Source: Chenopodium formosanum
Taxonomy: Eukaryota; Streptophyta; Magnoliopsida; Caryophyllales; Amaranthaceae
Assembly (NCBI GenBank): GCA_024500155.1
Contig: CM044877.1
Coordinates: 81,576,501-81,640,500, forward strand
Length of the DNA: 64,000 bases
Direction: 5' to 3'
Shown here: piece after piece, positions 21,055 to 34,522 of the stretch
Position numbering within the stretch: position 1 is the first letter of the stretch
Layout of the letters: every line of letters starts with the position of its first letter
The notes under the pieces: model-generated
What the model saw: the letters and a program-made list of their open reading frames with translations, nothing else
The model's database searches: none
Told to the model about the DNA's origin: nothing
Translations under genes and position numbers: made by a program

Positions 21055-22719
21055 TCACTTATCTGCAAAATCGGACTTGTTTCTTTTGTTAACAATGTAC
21101 TCGAGCACAAAGTCAGAGAGCACATATACCAGAAGCAGACCCAGGTAGGCAATCTTCCAACCTAGAGCAGGATCGAGGAGCTTGAGACCTTGCAATATAT
21201 TGACGGTGCTTAATGCCAGTATCAAGTATCCAATTGTATGATGGTATTTATTCCAGTAATTTCTATAATGGTGTTCTTTATGTGGCCTAATTAAAAGAGC
21301 AGACACCTGAAAATTTGTTGTAAACAAAACACAAATTAAATGCAACAAACCCTTATAAATTATATGGAACCTTAATTAATCGTTTAAATACTATAAGGAT
21401 TCCAGGTGATCCTGAGATCGATTCTCATCACTTGCCCTTGTGGCTCTCTAAACATCAAAAAAAAAAAAAAAAAAAAATGTATGTTATGTATGTACCTGAA
21501 GCGTGGCCATACAAAAGAGAATGATGCCGATCCATCTGTGGGATAGGTGGAAGAACTCGTGGGAGCCGTTGCTGATTTTGAGACCGGTGGCCCAACCAGC
21601 CACTCCGACGATGTAGGCCGTGAGTTGACACCCAACATGAAGGTAGAACCAAGTTGGGTCTGCTGATGGTATAATAGCCTTCATATGCCTTGCTATCATT
21701 ACTCCCAATGGCATCAATATTCCCCAGCTTACTACATTCATCACCCCATGCGCCTAGATCATAATTTTATTTTTATAAAATGTAGGGTGTAACGTAACAT
21801 AAATATGTAACCAACTAGGGACGTACATATGTATAATATACAACAAAATTATACTCGTATTAAATTATAAATGTCTAAACAACAAAATTATGTTTTGCAT
21901 TTTCACATTTTTATTTTATTTTCACGTTTATCTAATATTGTAATGTTAACCGTTCTTTCTCAATTTTAATTGTTTCCCTTGGTTTGTAGTTGTAACAAAT
22001 GTATGTATGTACTTATACATTATAAGGTAACAACATATTAATGGATTGTTATTAAAACTAAAACATAGACTTACATATTTCCATGAAGAACCAAGACCGC
22101 CGGCACCACCAGTAGGAGCGAGGGCACCGGAAAGTAGGTTTAGGGAAGCCATGGAACGAACGTTAGGCCCCGAAAGCGGATGCTGCTGGATAGTCCCATC
22201 CGCGGAAAGGGGCCCTTCTTGCCAAACCTGGTTAAGGACCGTCCCATTATTAGGGACCTTAATCGTTGCAACCATAACAATCTCATCATTAACAATTTCG
22301 GCCTTTAGTCCCGTTACATTAAAACTCAAGTCACCCTTAGCAAGGGTGGTCGCATAGGACGTTATAGGGGACGTGTATGCCACAATGGACCCGTCTTTGG
22401 GACTACGGTAAGCCACCAATGATTGTGAACCAACCATGCCTTTCGCGGTAGGGTTAAGGGCCCACGCAACCCACTTCGAGGAGGCCCCGGGTCCCATACC
22501 GGGGTGGCGGTAGGCAATGTCTAGTGTTTCCATTGAAGGGTTATAGCTATAATGTAGGGCGGAGCTTAATACCGGGAGATCAATACAATTTTTATAGCCA
22601 TTTGGTTTGTTTAAGGTTGCCGCGAATTTGTACTTAGTACATGGAATAGATTGAGCATTGGAACGTAGAGTTGTTGTAATTAATAACAACATAAAAATTA
22701 ATAAGTATCTATTTTCCAT
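21055..22719 (-). CDS. Cytochrome b561 and DOMON domain protein (tandem copy 2)
   Basis: Three exons on the minus strand: 22719-22075, 21753-21496 and 21306-21055. GT-AG borders in phase 0 give 384 aa. The architecture is identical to copy 1: signal peptide (LLIFMLLLITTTLRSNAQS), DOMON domain (CTKYKFAATLNKPNGYKNC, YNPSMETLDIAYRHPGMGPG, WVAWALNPTAKGMVGSQ), a Gly-rich linker (LAPTGGAGGLGSSWK) and the b561 core starting AHGVMNVVSWGILMPLG, with His in HVGCQ, FFHLSHRWIG and KYHHTIGY. This copy keeps the canonical AHG and linker, so it is closer to the family consensus. Exon borders are at the same places as in copy 1, which supports tandem duplication. The last exon ends FADK; localisation is probably the plasma membrane, with DOMON outside. 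Confidence 0.94.
21384..21478 (+). mobile_element. SINE-like 3' fragment with poly(A) tail
   Basis: Inside intron 2 of copy 2 of the b561/DOMON pair. A B-box-like GAGATCGATTCTC near 21415-21427 is followed by about 30 bp and then a run of about 20 A residues. No A box is seen, so it would be a 5'-truncated copy. Confidence 0.35.
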
Positions 22720-25048
22720 AATATTGATATTGTTTTTATTTATTTATTTTTTGGGTTAGAGGAGAAGTAGGAAAGCGTAAAATGTAAGGTGAAAGAAAAG
22801 TAATTATAGGCAGTAAATCTGCATATAATATAAAGGAGAGAAGATAGGGGGAGAGGGATTTTAGGACAACTGCTAATTACCTACCACTAATGTGAATATC
22901 AGGTTTTTACCTAATAATATTATGTTATGTAAACAAGAAACAAATTTTATTGTTTACATTCTTGTGTTATTTGTAATCTTGAACATTCATGAATTGAAAT
23001 AACTTAATTATCGGGCAGTTTTATTAATATTGTGTAGTTAAAGGTGAGGAAAAAATCTTACCCTAATTATTTGATTGGGTGTAGAATGACTAGTGTTTTA
23101 TTAAAAACAATGGACAAAATTAGATTAGAAATACCTCCGTAAACAAATTAAATTTTCACGAGGAAACCTAATGCATTTAACGCTAATATAGAAGGGAATC
23201 AAGAACTAATATAAATTCATTATTTGAAACTAATTTAGACCTTACAATTGACTAGTATTAATTTACAAATGTCCAATTTGCTTCATGATTAACACATAAA
23301 GTTATTCTTAATTATCAAAAATCCATATAAAAATTTGGAAGATGTATTCGATAATATGGTCTATTTCAATAGGGATTGTCTATTTTCATTCACTTGATGA
23401 CTAAGAGGCTATCACCTTTTACGCTTATTTCTTTTTGTTAAGCATGCAACACCTTTACTTATTCCTTTTTGTTATGCGACACTTTTAACTCTTTGAGGGT
23501 TTAATGACCATGAAGTGAAAGGCCCACTTAATATTCTTTCTAAGGGCCTTTTGAGAACTGGGCCATTAGAATAAAGAACTCGTCAAATTTCGGTCTTTTA
23601 TTTTCTTTCTTTGGTCCACTATAAATATAGGCTTTTGGTACTACAAATACAACTCTATTAATTTTTATTTTTTTTAAAAAAAAATAGGTATGGTTAATAT
23701 TTATTGCAAATGTGCAATAAAAAAAATTTCTGCAAAGAATTGGGTTCGGGTTATGGGTTTTGGTCTATAGGCAAGTAATTAATAACCAGATACAATCAAG
23801 ATATTCATCATATAATCATACAACTTATGTTTTCTTTCACGATTAAATAACCTCAACCTCATCACGGAGTACCTCAAGTGTATCATACAATCATTCACAA
23901 GGTACAATCGGTTTAACACAGAGCTATCAAATAAGTAGTCTTGATTTTATCATCTAAATGTATACGTAGTATAATTTAATAAATGACAACATATCTATAT
24001 GACTATATCTGGCAAGTTGAAGTATAAAACTTTTCACATTATCTTAATGATACTCTTGAGTGATTTTAATAAAAACACAAGAAGAAAAGGACAGTGCTGA
24101 ACTGGTGGAGTTGAAAAGGCTCACAAAATTGACATTTAAATTAAATATATTATTTTATATAATTTCAAATCAAATTATCAAACGTAACCTGTTATTTAAG
24201 AACAAAAGTTCTAATATGAACAACTACCACTTGTCTCGAATGTTTTTATGATCATGATAATAATCATGACTTTACACAGCTAAGAGGATAAAGAACATAA
24301 ATTTAAACTCTATAAACTATTTCACATTGATACTGTCTTATTCTTGAAATTTCGACTCACTTATTATTTACATAATTATCAAATATTAAGTTTTTATGAG
24401 TATATATATATAAAGGAAAAGAATTAACACCTGTGAATTACCTAGCTAGATTAGTGTGAATGTATATTTTTCAAAATTTTAAACTTTATATAATCTCTAT
24501 ATACATACAGAGATACAATCAGTGATATTAATGATCAAAGATACCTATAAAAATAGCAAGTATGTAAAAGTCAAATGAGTCGAACTTTTAAAAACGAGGA
24601 TGCAGGCATGTATTTAGATGATGAGTAGAAGTTTGACAATAGGCGGTAGCTAAGAGGAAGGGGTCAGAGTGTGTATGTCACAGTGTGCAAGCGGGCAAAA
24701 GCTCAAGTACAAGGAATTATGCACTGTCCGCCACTAAATATTTAGGATGTTGATAGAAAATAAAATCATACAAACAACAAACTGATAAGGTTTGGTCCCA
24801 TATTATTATATCTTTAGCCCCCCAACTGTTTAATTTCCTTGGACCATCTTCATTTTCCCTCCACAATATTTATGAACTAGTAATTGTTTGACCTGACCAT
24901 TTAAGGTCTTAATCAAGTTGTTGGCATGATGTATAATGGTTGATCATTCTAGCTAGTGTTGTATTACTTAGACAAATAGTGCGCAGTTGGCTTGTAATTG
25001 GTTTACTTATTAAACGGTTTAGGTTTACCCACTTGATGTTATTAATTA

Positions 25049-25305
25049 CTTTCTCGGTTCTTTTTTACTTGACTTGTTTCTTTTTTCACGCTTTCTAATG
25101 CAAAACTTCAACGATTTATAATTTTAATTCTCCATAAGTAAAAATTATAAAAGTTATATATTATGATAGTACTTCTTGAGATGAATTCAAAAATATCCAA
25201 CATGAACATGTTTTTCCTTACAAATTATTCACAAAAGACGGTCAAAGGAGGAGTGGTGAATAGTATAAAAAGTCAAAGCGGGTCAAGTAAAAAAAACGGA
25301 GGAAG
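25049..25305. mobile_element. Stowaway-type MITE
   Basis: Terminal inverted repeats: left CTTTCTCGGTTCTTTTTTAC, right the complement of CTTCCTCCGTTTTTTTTACT, both continuing into TTGAC. TA flanks each end (25047-25048 and 25306-25307). It is 257 bp long with no coding capacity. Confidence 0.7.
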
Positions 25306-25470
25306 TATGTGTTTATATTGGTTGATCGACGTTGTTAGTTATGGACATTTTTCAATTGTTTATGGCCTAATTAATCAAAAGTCGCAGATTAACGTTTGCT
25401 ATTATAAAGAGAATGAGGTGCGCCAATGACAATTATTTTTTTTTATTAACATTTATTTATAATTAAATTC

Positions 25471-25771
25471 TAAGGGTGTGTTTTATTCACCTGATTCCCG
25501 CTTATCTGAACTAAATTATAAGGGTGTGTTTTATTCACCTTATTTCATCTCCCTCCCCTTGTTTTCCTTCCCTTAACATTTTCTATATGGTCTGAATTTA
25601 ATTGAACTTATTTAAAACTTATTTTATTTGTAATTTGAACTTAAGTAACCCTTTTTCAGAACTTATATGTTTCTTGAACTGAACTAATAATCTGAACATA
25701 TTTTTCCTAAATTGAAATCATCTGAACTTATTAGACCTAAAGTAAGTGAAATAAGGTGAAAAGAACCGGCC
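25471..25771. mobile_element. MITE with GGGTGTGTTTTATTCACC ends
   Basis: The core element runs from 25522 (GGGTGTGTTTTATTCACCTT) to 25771, where the complement reads GGCCGGTTCTTTTCACCTT; both ends share ATTTCA inward. The left end is preceded by a second, partial copy of the same terminus (about 25471-25521). A related terminus is seen near 31379. Confidence 0.55.
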
Positions 25772-26146
25772 TTAAATTGTTGACACATTATTGATTGTTA
25801 AAGACAATTGAAAATGAGTGAATTGGGTGCTAGTCTTCTAGTACTAGATGTTGATGTTGGTAACAACAAACAACAGTACTAATCTACTAATGAGGAATTG
25901 AAAGGGATCGAAGATGCCTAAGCCCCACGATTAGCCAACTCAAATATATCAATCTACATCACAATTCTGAGGGTTCCACAATTGCAAAACCATATAGAAA
26001 ATCAAGGCTCAAGCAAAATCGTGAGGCTAATAACACGACTAATTGGATTGCTAGTATCCGATGACTAGTCACTTCAAAATAAAAAGAATAGTATATCTTA
26101 TTTGCGTTAATAAATATTTTTAATAATTGGTGTAGAGATAGGCACA

Positions 26147-26235
26147 AACGTATGTATATAATGTAGATGAGATTTGATCTCAGTCTTGAGTATCAACCCT
26201 CAACATTTTAACCAATTAAGATAGTTAATCACCCA
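26147..26235 (-). mobile_element. SINE-like head (tRNA-related)
   Basis: On the minus strand, ACTATCTTAATTGGTTAA resembles an A box and, about 45 bp on, GAGATCAAATCTCAT resembles a B box. No clear tail or target duplication was found, so this may be a fragment or a coincidence. Confidence 0.3.
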
Positions 26236-26575
26236 CAACACAGCATGAAAATATAAAGTTTGTCAAAGCACATTAAATAGTAAAAATATATGTAAATAAT
26301 TTAGCACATTAATATTTTGAAAACAAAGGCCATTTATTTTTTCATAATTATATAAAGTTCTTAATTTAGGATGGCATCAATAAATGTAATGACAAACAAA
26401 TGGCCCATTAATATTAGGACAACTCCAAAAAATACAATTGTGTCTATTTACATTATTAACTTGCATGAGAGGGATTGAGTACTTTGATTTTCATCGTTTA
26501 ATTTCCACTCATATTATATTGGATTAGTTGTCACACCAATGTTTATTGCAAGTTTACAACCAAATAATTCTTTCA

Positions 26576-26599
26576 AATATATATATATATATATATATT
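26576..26599. repeat. (AT)n microsatellite
   Basis: About a dozen AT dinucleotides in a row. Confidence 0.9.
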
Positions 26600-29500
26600 T
26601 TAAGAAAAAAACATGTGGTAAGTGGTAATCAACTTTCAAGCAATCAAAATATAACTATATATTTAATAAGTGATTATTGTACGGGATTTACTTAGTAGTG
26701 GTGAAAAAAGTAATCAAGTATTCACCAAAAAGACAGCTTTGGATACCACCATGGAAAGAGGCTTGACTTTGAGTACTAATTTAATTTGTGTCAAAGCCTA
26801 AGAGAAATTAATCAAAGTAATGTAGTAGTCCAAGTCTGCGGGATAATCATCAAGCTAAGTAACTAGCTTTTTCTCTAAAAGATGAATAATATAATTTAAT
26901 CCATGGTAATGATATACTGTAGAGTGCTATGTTCAATTTAATTGATAAACATTAACCTTATTTGTACACTAATCATTAATAAGGGTAAAAAAATATATTA
27001 TCGCATGAAATTTTTTAGATTCGTATTAATTTTTCACTATGTACAAGTATACAACAACAACAAATTAGCCTTAGTCCCAAATAATTTGGGACATAGTTAG
27101 CTTCGTACTTAAATTAAAAGAAATTTACAATCTATACATGTAAATACTGTAAAATAGACATGGTTTGATCTAGTTTAGCATGATCTGATCTTTTTTGAAG
27201 TAAGCAAATACGCGCTTAAACAACTTGAATAAAAAAAAAATCTATCTTTAATACATACTCCATAGCATTTAGCAATGCATGAATGAATAATCAAAAATAT
27301 ATGTTGATCAATGTAAATTAAACTACATTTAATTTAATTTAATGAATTGCGAAGTACATTTTTTTTAGCTTTTATGCAATTGTAACTTGTAAGACTAGTA
27401 GCACTCGATCGTAAAGATTGTATATATCATTTTTAAAAATATAATTAAAGTAGGAGATTACGTGTTGGTAAAATATTGATTTCAATATATGTGTTGTAAT
27501 TATGACAAACATGCTTTATTTTTCACTTAGGAGGAGTCAAATTTGGTTCTAAATTTTTGTGCATCATAAAAAATAAAGTTAGTGTTTACCTGTAAAAACA
27601 TCTTAGTAATCACCATCATTATTTTCTTGAAGTAATTATTAACCACACAATATAAGAGGATATTATTGCTTAGTTTGGACTCCATAATTTCATTTCAATC
27701 TTTAATTATATTCTTTAACAAAATGGTGATGTCAAGTAGTAGCTTTAGTTTGAGTGTCACTCTCGACTTGCTTTTCTTTTCTTTTTTTTTTTTGATCTCC
27801 ATTAATATTAATTACGTGTGCAATATAATTATGCTATATGCATTCGTTTATCTTTATCAGTCAACCTTGAATTATCTTTACGGGACCTTCTTAGAACTTA
27901 CCTTCACATATCGACAAATTTCATTATACAAATACATACGGAGCATACAAATAAAATCTTTGCACCAAAAGAATAATATCATCTTGAGCTCATTGCCTTA
28001 TATTATTTCCACCGATAAGATCTCAGTTCTAACTTATTTATTATACTCCCTCCTCAATACACAAAAGTCTAATTAGTTTTAGTTTGGCATGTCATAGAAA
28101 GTTTAAATGACTTAAAAAAGACAGTTTTAGCAATCTCTCTTCAAAGGCGGGACTATAAATGCTAACACTAGATCGAAGTGGCCTGTTGCAATTTGGTTAA
28201 ATTGAGACCTAAAATCAATTTTTTTGAGGAAAAGCATGTTACTAAATTAAAAAAAAAACCAGGGCCCCTTTTATAGTAGTTTCACTTAGAGGCCTTGTAC
28301 GGTTGACCACCCTACACATGCTCAGAACCACCCTTGTCTCTCTTTATTACTATGGAAGTATGGAGTGTCTTACTCCTCTCGTTCACTCCATACTATTTAG
28401 TATATATTTAGTGATTTACACAATTTTACTGCTTTTAATAACTTTATCCAACTTTTTATTCAATCTCATTTATTTTAATCACCTTTTCCTTAAATCCACT
28501 CGAATTTTTCAAGTATTCCTAGAGCTGAGAAGAGTATGTAACAAGTGTTTTAGAACGGTGTAGTATGCTTTTTTCTACTAGTACACACGGGCTACAAGTG
28601 ATACGAGTACAACCCATTTGAATTGAATTCTAAGATCGATATACAGGATGTTACCTGCATATCATACATACAAGTATAAGATTTAGGAAAAATATAATGA
28701 ATTTTTGTAAAGAATTTCCTATAATGAAGGTTCGTCGTAGTACGTGAAAGTGTGAAACATAAGCTAAGGTTCTTGCAATAGACTAATAGTACGTGCTCCT
28801 CCTTGTCTCTTTGATGTGGTACAGGTCATGCATTCATGCATCAAAACCTTATTAATTAGTAAGAAAGATAATTTAGTAAAGAAGATTATTGTGTCGTTGG
28901 TTGTTACGTATGATATCAAACCTAGCTATAGGAATAATATCATGCAAGATAATTATAATTTAATTAATATTTATACTCTTACTTATGCAAGTATATATGT
29001 ACTAAATTGGTGAACTAATATACCTACTACAAGGCTACGTAGTAGTGTAGGTTGTACATATATACATGAAGCAAATCATAAATGAATTAATAAATATATA
29101 ATTGAGCAATTTTTTAATGTAAATAAATAGAATAAAAGGAGTAAAATGCGTAGGTTTATGATGGTTCAAGCATTGAGGTCGGGGTTGGGACAACCAAATC
29201 TGCCTAATCCAATGTTGACTCTTTAATTAAGGGTGATTTACAACTCATCATGTCCTTAATTCAAACCAATGCACCTCACTATTTTCATTATTATATTAAT
29301 TTGTTTAGTTAATTTTAGTACAAGTGTACTATATATTTAGTTCTCAATTACTTTTTAATTAAATTTTAGGTGTAGTGCCCTTAGTAGTAGGATTCAAAAA
29401 TGAGGAGTGCAATCTAAGACTCACACGTTTTCACAATATTTTGCTTTTTATTATTTTTATTTAAGCTATGATTAATTTGTCCTTTTTATTATATAGTATT

Positions 29501-30589
29501 TAATATACTGATTTTTGTAAATTTAATTTGTCGTATTTGTTGATAGTCACCGATTTTGGATTGGCAATATAATTCTTATCAGTGGAATATAGCAAAATTA
29601 TACAAATGTAATAGAGCATCTTAGGGTATATATTAATTTTTATTAACATTAATTACCAATCTAACAATCTTATATTATAGTGAATTGTAATTGCATGTGG
29701 GTTAGGATGTCCTATACAGTACATCTCGTTGTTTTGCATATCAAAGATTATTCATAACTTCATAAGTACAATAGTAAATCTTAGGCTTGCATTTCTTTCC
29801 ACAATACCAGCTTGGTTATGATATTTTCTCCATCTTTTGTATTATCAAAACATATACATACTATTCATCTTGGCATGTATTTTATGGATGAGATGATTAG
29901 TGGAGGTAAAACGGATAAGCTAATTAGATAACTTAAACATTGATTGATAAGAGAGACATGTTACGTTGTTAGTGTTACATTTTTTTCTCTCTCTACGGAG
30001 TATTTTAATTTATCATCTTGTCTTCCCTGATTTCCTCCATTAAAATTTTCCTCAAAATTTTGTTCAAATTTTCCTCTTATAACAAAATTTTGACTACATA
30101 TGTTATAGGAATAATTACTCCTACAACATTTGGTTGCACTGAAAAAGATATCCATGTAACCAGCTATACTTAGATTCTTTGTTGATCTTAATCAACCTAT
30201 AACAATCAACCTTATTTTTTTTATTAATACCTACACATTAGCAAAATGAAAAAACTAATATGGATTATGCTACATAATGTGGTATAATTCCCCTAAATTA
30301 ATAGATTATGTAGGTACAAATAGAATTGGTCCCGACAAAACCATATTAAACGAACATATATATTTGACCTCTAAAGGTCCAAAGAGACAATCATAATACT
30401 AAAAAAATAAGAATGCTCCAATTAATTAAACATTCGTTAACACTAATTACTAGATCAAATCTATATCAACATGTAGCATCCTTCCTGTCTAATTATAGTA
30501 CTGTTTTCCCTAGTCCTAAAGCCAAAAACAATTAATTATACTAATTACTTACTTAATTAACTTAACACTCCTCGTTAATTAATCATTAA

Positions 30590-31000
30590 TCATGTTCCAC
30601 GTACAAGCAAGCATGTGTGACTCTTACGTGTGAAAGTACAAAAAAGGCCGGTCCAAAAAATCAAAACCGTTGGACCGTCATATCTCACACAATTCGAGGC
30701 AAAAGTAACAGTTGACTGATTATACAATCCAAGATGAATATACACCGATGGATTAAGATCAGACGGTGGTGATGAAACCGTGTACGATAATGATGAAATG
30801 TTAAGTTGAGTTATCTGTAAACACGTGTCCTTTAGTCCAGGTAATTGTACGGTCGTCTTAACTGACTAAATATTGGAGTTGTAAAAAGTGATAAAGGTTT
30901 CCAACTACCTTCTGTCTTTCCCCACGTGTAAGCCTGTCAAGTACAGGTGATCTTCTTTGATACATTTGGATTCTTTGCCCTCTTGGTTTAGCAATAGACA
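30590..31000. promoter_or_regulatory. Isolated regulatory-like island with two G-boxes
   Basis: The segment is less AT-rich than the kilobases around it and contains CACGTG at 30822-30827 (in ACACGTGTCC, an ABRE-like context) and at 30923-30928, plus a TTGACTGA W-box-like site near 30712. No gene is seen within 8 kb on the left, and the retrotransposon starts 3.5 kb to the right. The assignment rests on motif content only. Confidence 0.3.
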
Positions 31001-31374
31001 AGTTTTTAAGTTTAATCTCTCTGTTTTAAGACAAATTATATGTGTCAGATGAGTGTGCTTGTATACATTTAGGGCTAGCTGTGTAAATAATTCCAAAAAT
31101 CGAACCTGAAAATCGAAACATTTAGACTAATACTAGAGTCAAAATTGTATTGTTAATATGTAGGTGACTTTATTACCTTAAACTCAAACTGATATGTGAC
31201 AGATTGAAACCAATATAGTGGCAATTAGTAATTGAATCGAAGGGATTCTTGTAAATATTCATAATATATATAGATCTATTGATGGATGTACTTGCTGTCA
31301 TTGAAATGAATTAAATCACTAGCTTTTATGCCATCATCAATATGCTATTGCAACATATCATATTCATAGCTAGT

Positions 31375-31735
31375 AAGAGTGTGTTTTATTCACCTTATCT
31401 GAATTTATCTCATCTTATTTGAAGTTATCTATATTTATTAATAAACTTATTTGAATTTATAAAGTTACAAGGCCTCATCAAAACTTAGGGCCTTTCACAT
31501 TTACTTAAATTCAGTTCAGTTCAGTTCAACTCCAATCAATTCAGTTCAGTTCAGCTCTTTCATTTCAGCTCCAATCAGTTCAGTTCAGCTCAGCTCCAAT
31601 CAGTTCAGTTCAGTTCATCTCATTTTAATAAATGTGAACAGGTTATTAGCTTATGTGAACTTTGATAACCATTATCAACCTTTATATGTTAGTAGTAGAA
31701 CTTATTCACCTCCCTCCCCTTCTTTTCCTTTCCTT
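31375..31735. mobile_element. Degenerate GTGTGTTTTATTCACC-family MITE
   Basis: The left terminus (GTGTGTTTTATTCACCTTAT) matches that of the 25471-25771 element, and the right side near 31700 has TTATTCACCTCCCTCCCC, also found in that element. It is interrupted by a second MITE at 31488-31645, so it appears to be a nested insertion target. Confidence 0.4.
31488..31645. mobile_element. PIF/Harbinger-like MITE with TTCAG array
   Basis: Left end GGGCCTTTCACATTTA, right end the complement of TAACCTGTTCACATTTA, flanked by TTA at 31485-31487 and 31646-31648. The interior consists largely of iterated TTCAGTTCAG and AGCTCCAATCAG. A TTA duplication with G-rich ends fits the PIF/Harbinger (Tourist) class. 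Confidence 0.55.
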
Positions 31736-33918
31736 TACATTATATAAACAAGTTGTAAAAGGTTTGTGTATGTTTGTGTGTTACGTAGATTTTCATATCC
31801 GATCTCTATAGATATTGTTTAATAACTCTATTCAATTTGAATTTTCTAAACAAAGCTGAATTCAATGTTCGAGGCTTGATTTTAATTCTACACGCATACA
31901 CAATATGTACAATGTAAGTACGTAAGTAAATACTCCGTAATGGATGAGTTATACATACAAGTAAATTAGTTATGGAATCATGATTTTCTTCTGTTAATAA
32001 TTATTAAAAATTTGACTTTATATATATGCATTAGCTTAACATACAATTTCTTTTGCTTCTACTTCGTATAGTTTTACATTGAGTTCTAACATATGTATGT
32101 GTCCAGTTTAGAATTCACTTTGATTATATAATTACATATTTTCTAATTAAAACCTGAATAAGAAACAACAATAATACAAGTTGAAAATTTTACTCAATTT
32201 ACTTATTACAAATGATATTGCTAGATAGATTATATTCTTATTAAAGATTACAAAGCCATGATAATAAAGGATTAAGAAATAAAGCCATAATTCCCATAAA
32301 GGTCATTCTAAAATTAACATTCAAAAGCATAAAAATCATTCGTACTTTATTACAAAGTTATAGTTGCATTGCATTCAACCCCTTTTCATAAGTTCACATC
32401 TAAAACAAAGACATATATAGTTCAGAATTTCCGTGCCAAATTAATAAATAGAATAAAGTTATAAATTAACGTCATACTTTTGAAGGGAGTTTCCTTGATG
32501 CCTTTAGTATAACATAATTTATACAATTATATGACCAAATATGCAATTTAAATAATCAATTAAGAAAGAATTTCTTCATTTTAATTTAATAATCCTCATC
32601 GAATGTCACCAAACACGCTAATTTCTAATTATTTAGTTGCTTTTAAGCTAAGAACACACCAACAGAAAGACCTTCATACATTATTATTTACAAGTAATTA
32701 ACTTAATTAATTAAATAATTTATTGATTAAAGCTTTAAGTACGTCTAATTTAGCCAATTTAGAATTTAGATGTACTAGTCCCACCATTAATTATCATGAA
32801 TAGACTGCGCCAAAGTTGGTGTTCAATGTTTCACGCCTTCTAACTTCATACTCGTATTATTAAAATTTGTCTTTTCGAAAAGGCCATATTAATCTAATTA
32901 AAATTTTCTATCTAACTGATCCATGTTACTTTCAGTCATATTACGCCTTTTAAGAATCAAAGTAATTGAACGCAAAGTTGGCATGCAAGAGTTTATAGAC
33001 GACAAACATTAACCATAAATCAAAATGCATCGTTTGATGATTAATTTTAATCAGCATATATAAAACATTTGTTTTGACTTAATTAGGTGTGATTCTCTTA
33101 TCTATTATAGGAGTTTAAGAAAATCTTCATATATATGATTGGGATCTGTTTGATGGTTTCATAAAGTATTTGGTGGGATCGTCTCACACAAACTTATTAC
33201 GGGATATCATGACTTAGCTCATCTGAGTCTAGAATTTTAGATCTTGGCTCGATCAAGCTCGTGTCGACGAACATAGGCTGCTATATATGAGTATGAAGTA
33301 TATATAATTGAGCCACTCCAATGCTCGAGTTTATTTGTTTGTCTAGAGTCCCTTTTATCACTACCTTTACAACCACACACAAATGTTATATACTAATTTG
33401 GTTTAAATGTTTCTACAAATAATATCATTGAGTTGTGCAAAAAATATTAAAGAGTATAATAAATTCTGTCACTCGTATAAGTCATATTTAAGTGTTGTTG
33501 AAAATATTGATGTTGAATCAGAAGGACAAATATAATTACATGATTATGACTAGTGCATTTATATATTAAGATTATACGTACTCCATATCCAAAATATTTA
33601 TCAAAAGCAAAGTATAACATCATTTCTTTCATTTTTCCAGTTGTAACATTGGTGTTTTCATGCTCATTAATGTATTATAATGAAATAAAGGTTTTAATTG
33701 ACAAATCTAGTTAATGGTGAAAATTATTGTCCAGATAAGGTTTTTATAATGTTTGACTCCTAATAGACAAATTTCCTACCAAAAAAAGAAAGTAAAAAAT
33801 ACTTGTTACTCTCTTTGTCGTCCTATATATGATTTAATTTCTATATTTCATAAAAAATGAGGGTAGTGCAAAGAGTGTATAATGTTCACATTTAATAATA
33901 ACATTACAATTTGATTAA

Positions 33919-34085
33919 GGGTCTGTTCACTCTAACTTAGTTTCAGTTAATTTCAGTTCAGCACCAATTAGTTCAGTACAGTTTAGCTCCTAATTTTCTT
34001 CTCTTATAAAATATTCATTTTAGCTCTATTCAGTTCAGTTCAGTTCAGTTCAGTTCAACTCAGTTTAGTAAATGTGAACAGGTTC
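33919..34085. mobile_element. PIF/Harbinger-like MITE with TTCAG array
   Basis: Left end GGGTCTGTTCAC, right end the complement of GAACCTGTTCAC, with TAA at 33916-33918 and 34086-34088. The interior has iterated GTTCA pentamers near 34035-34065. Same family as 31488-31645. Confidence 0.6.
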
Positions 34086-34517
34086 TAAATGTGTCATTTT
34101 TATTTTTTTTATCAAGGTTATAAATCAAACATGCATCCAAAGAATTTTGGATACATCCATATTTTATATAAGAGTATTAAAATTCGTAAAATTACAATTA
34201 CAAATATTAGAAACGGCACTATATTAGTACAAAGGTGGTACTTATTTTAACAAAATCTTACTATAAATAATATAATGAATTAGCTAGTATAATTTGAAAG
34301 GGGTTGAATATGTAGTAAATCTTATTCGAAGTATAATAATAGAAGAGCCGTTGTTATAAATATAATATGATTTACATGCACTATATTACATACTTCGTAA
34401 TACATATATTTGAATTGTTTTTTGTTTAACAAGTTTAAAAAGGCCTGCACTAAGCTAGTTGCATAACAATCAAATACACGAATGATACACGGGGATGGAG
34501 GATAAAAATAAGACAGG

Positions 34518-34522
34518 CCGAA
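34518..34522. repeat. Target site duplication, left copy (CCGAA)
   Basis: The five bases before the 5' LTR are identical to 44307-44311, which follow the 3' LTR. Confidence 0.9.

Larger units (their letters stand above)
22720..34517. other. Gene-poor AT-rich region with dispersed MITEs
   Basis: About 11.8 kb with no exon I can support on either strand. Open frames up to 136 codons (27666-28076) are Phe/Ile/Leu/Ser-rich, as expected from AT-rich noise. Specific elements within it are listed separately: Stowaway at 25049, a GGGTGTG-family element at 25471, a SINE-like head at 26147, an AT dinucleotide run at 26576-26599, a G-box island at 30590, and small MITEs at 31375 and 33919. The first 150 bp should include the promoter of the b561/DOMON copy 2 gene. 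Confidence 0.6.

Noticed and set aside
27050..27105. ACAACAACAA followed by TTAGTCCCAAATAATTTGGG, like a known plant repeat tail
   Set aside because: Too short and without a head, B box or target duplication to assign to a family.
27666..28076. 136-codon frame, hydrophobic
   Set aside because: Composition is that of random AT-rich DNA (Phe, Ile, Leu, Ser, Tyr) with no motif, splice context or homology I recognise.
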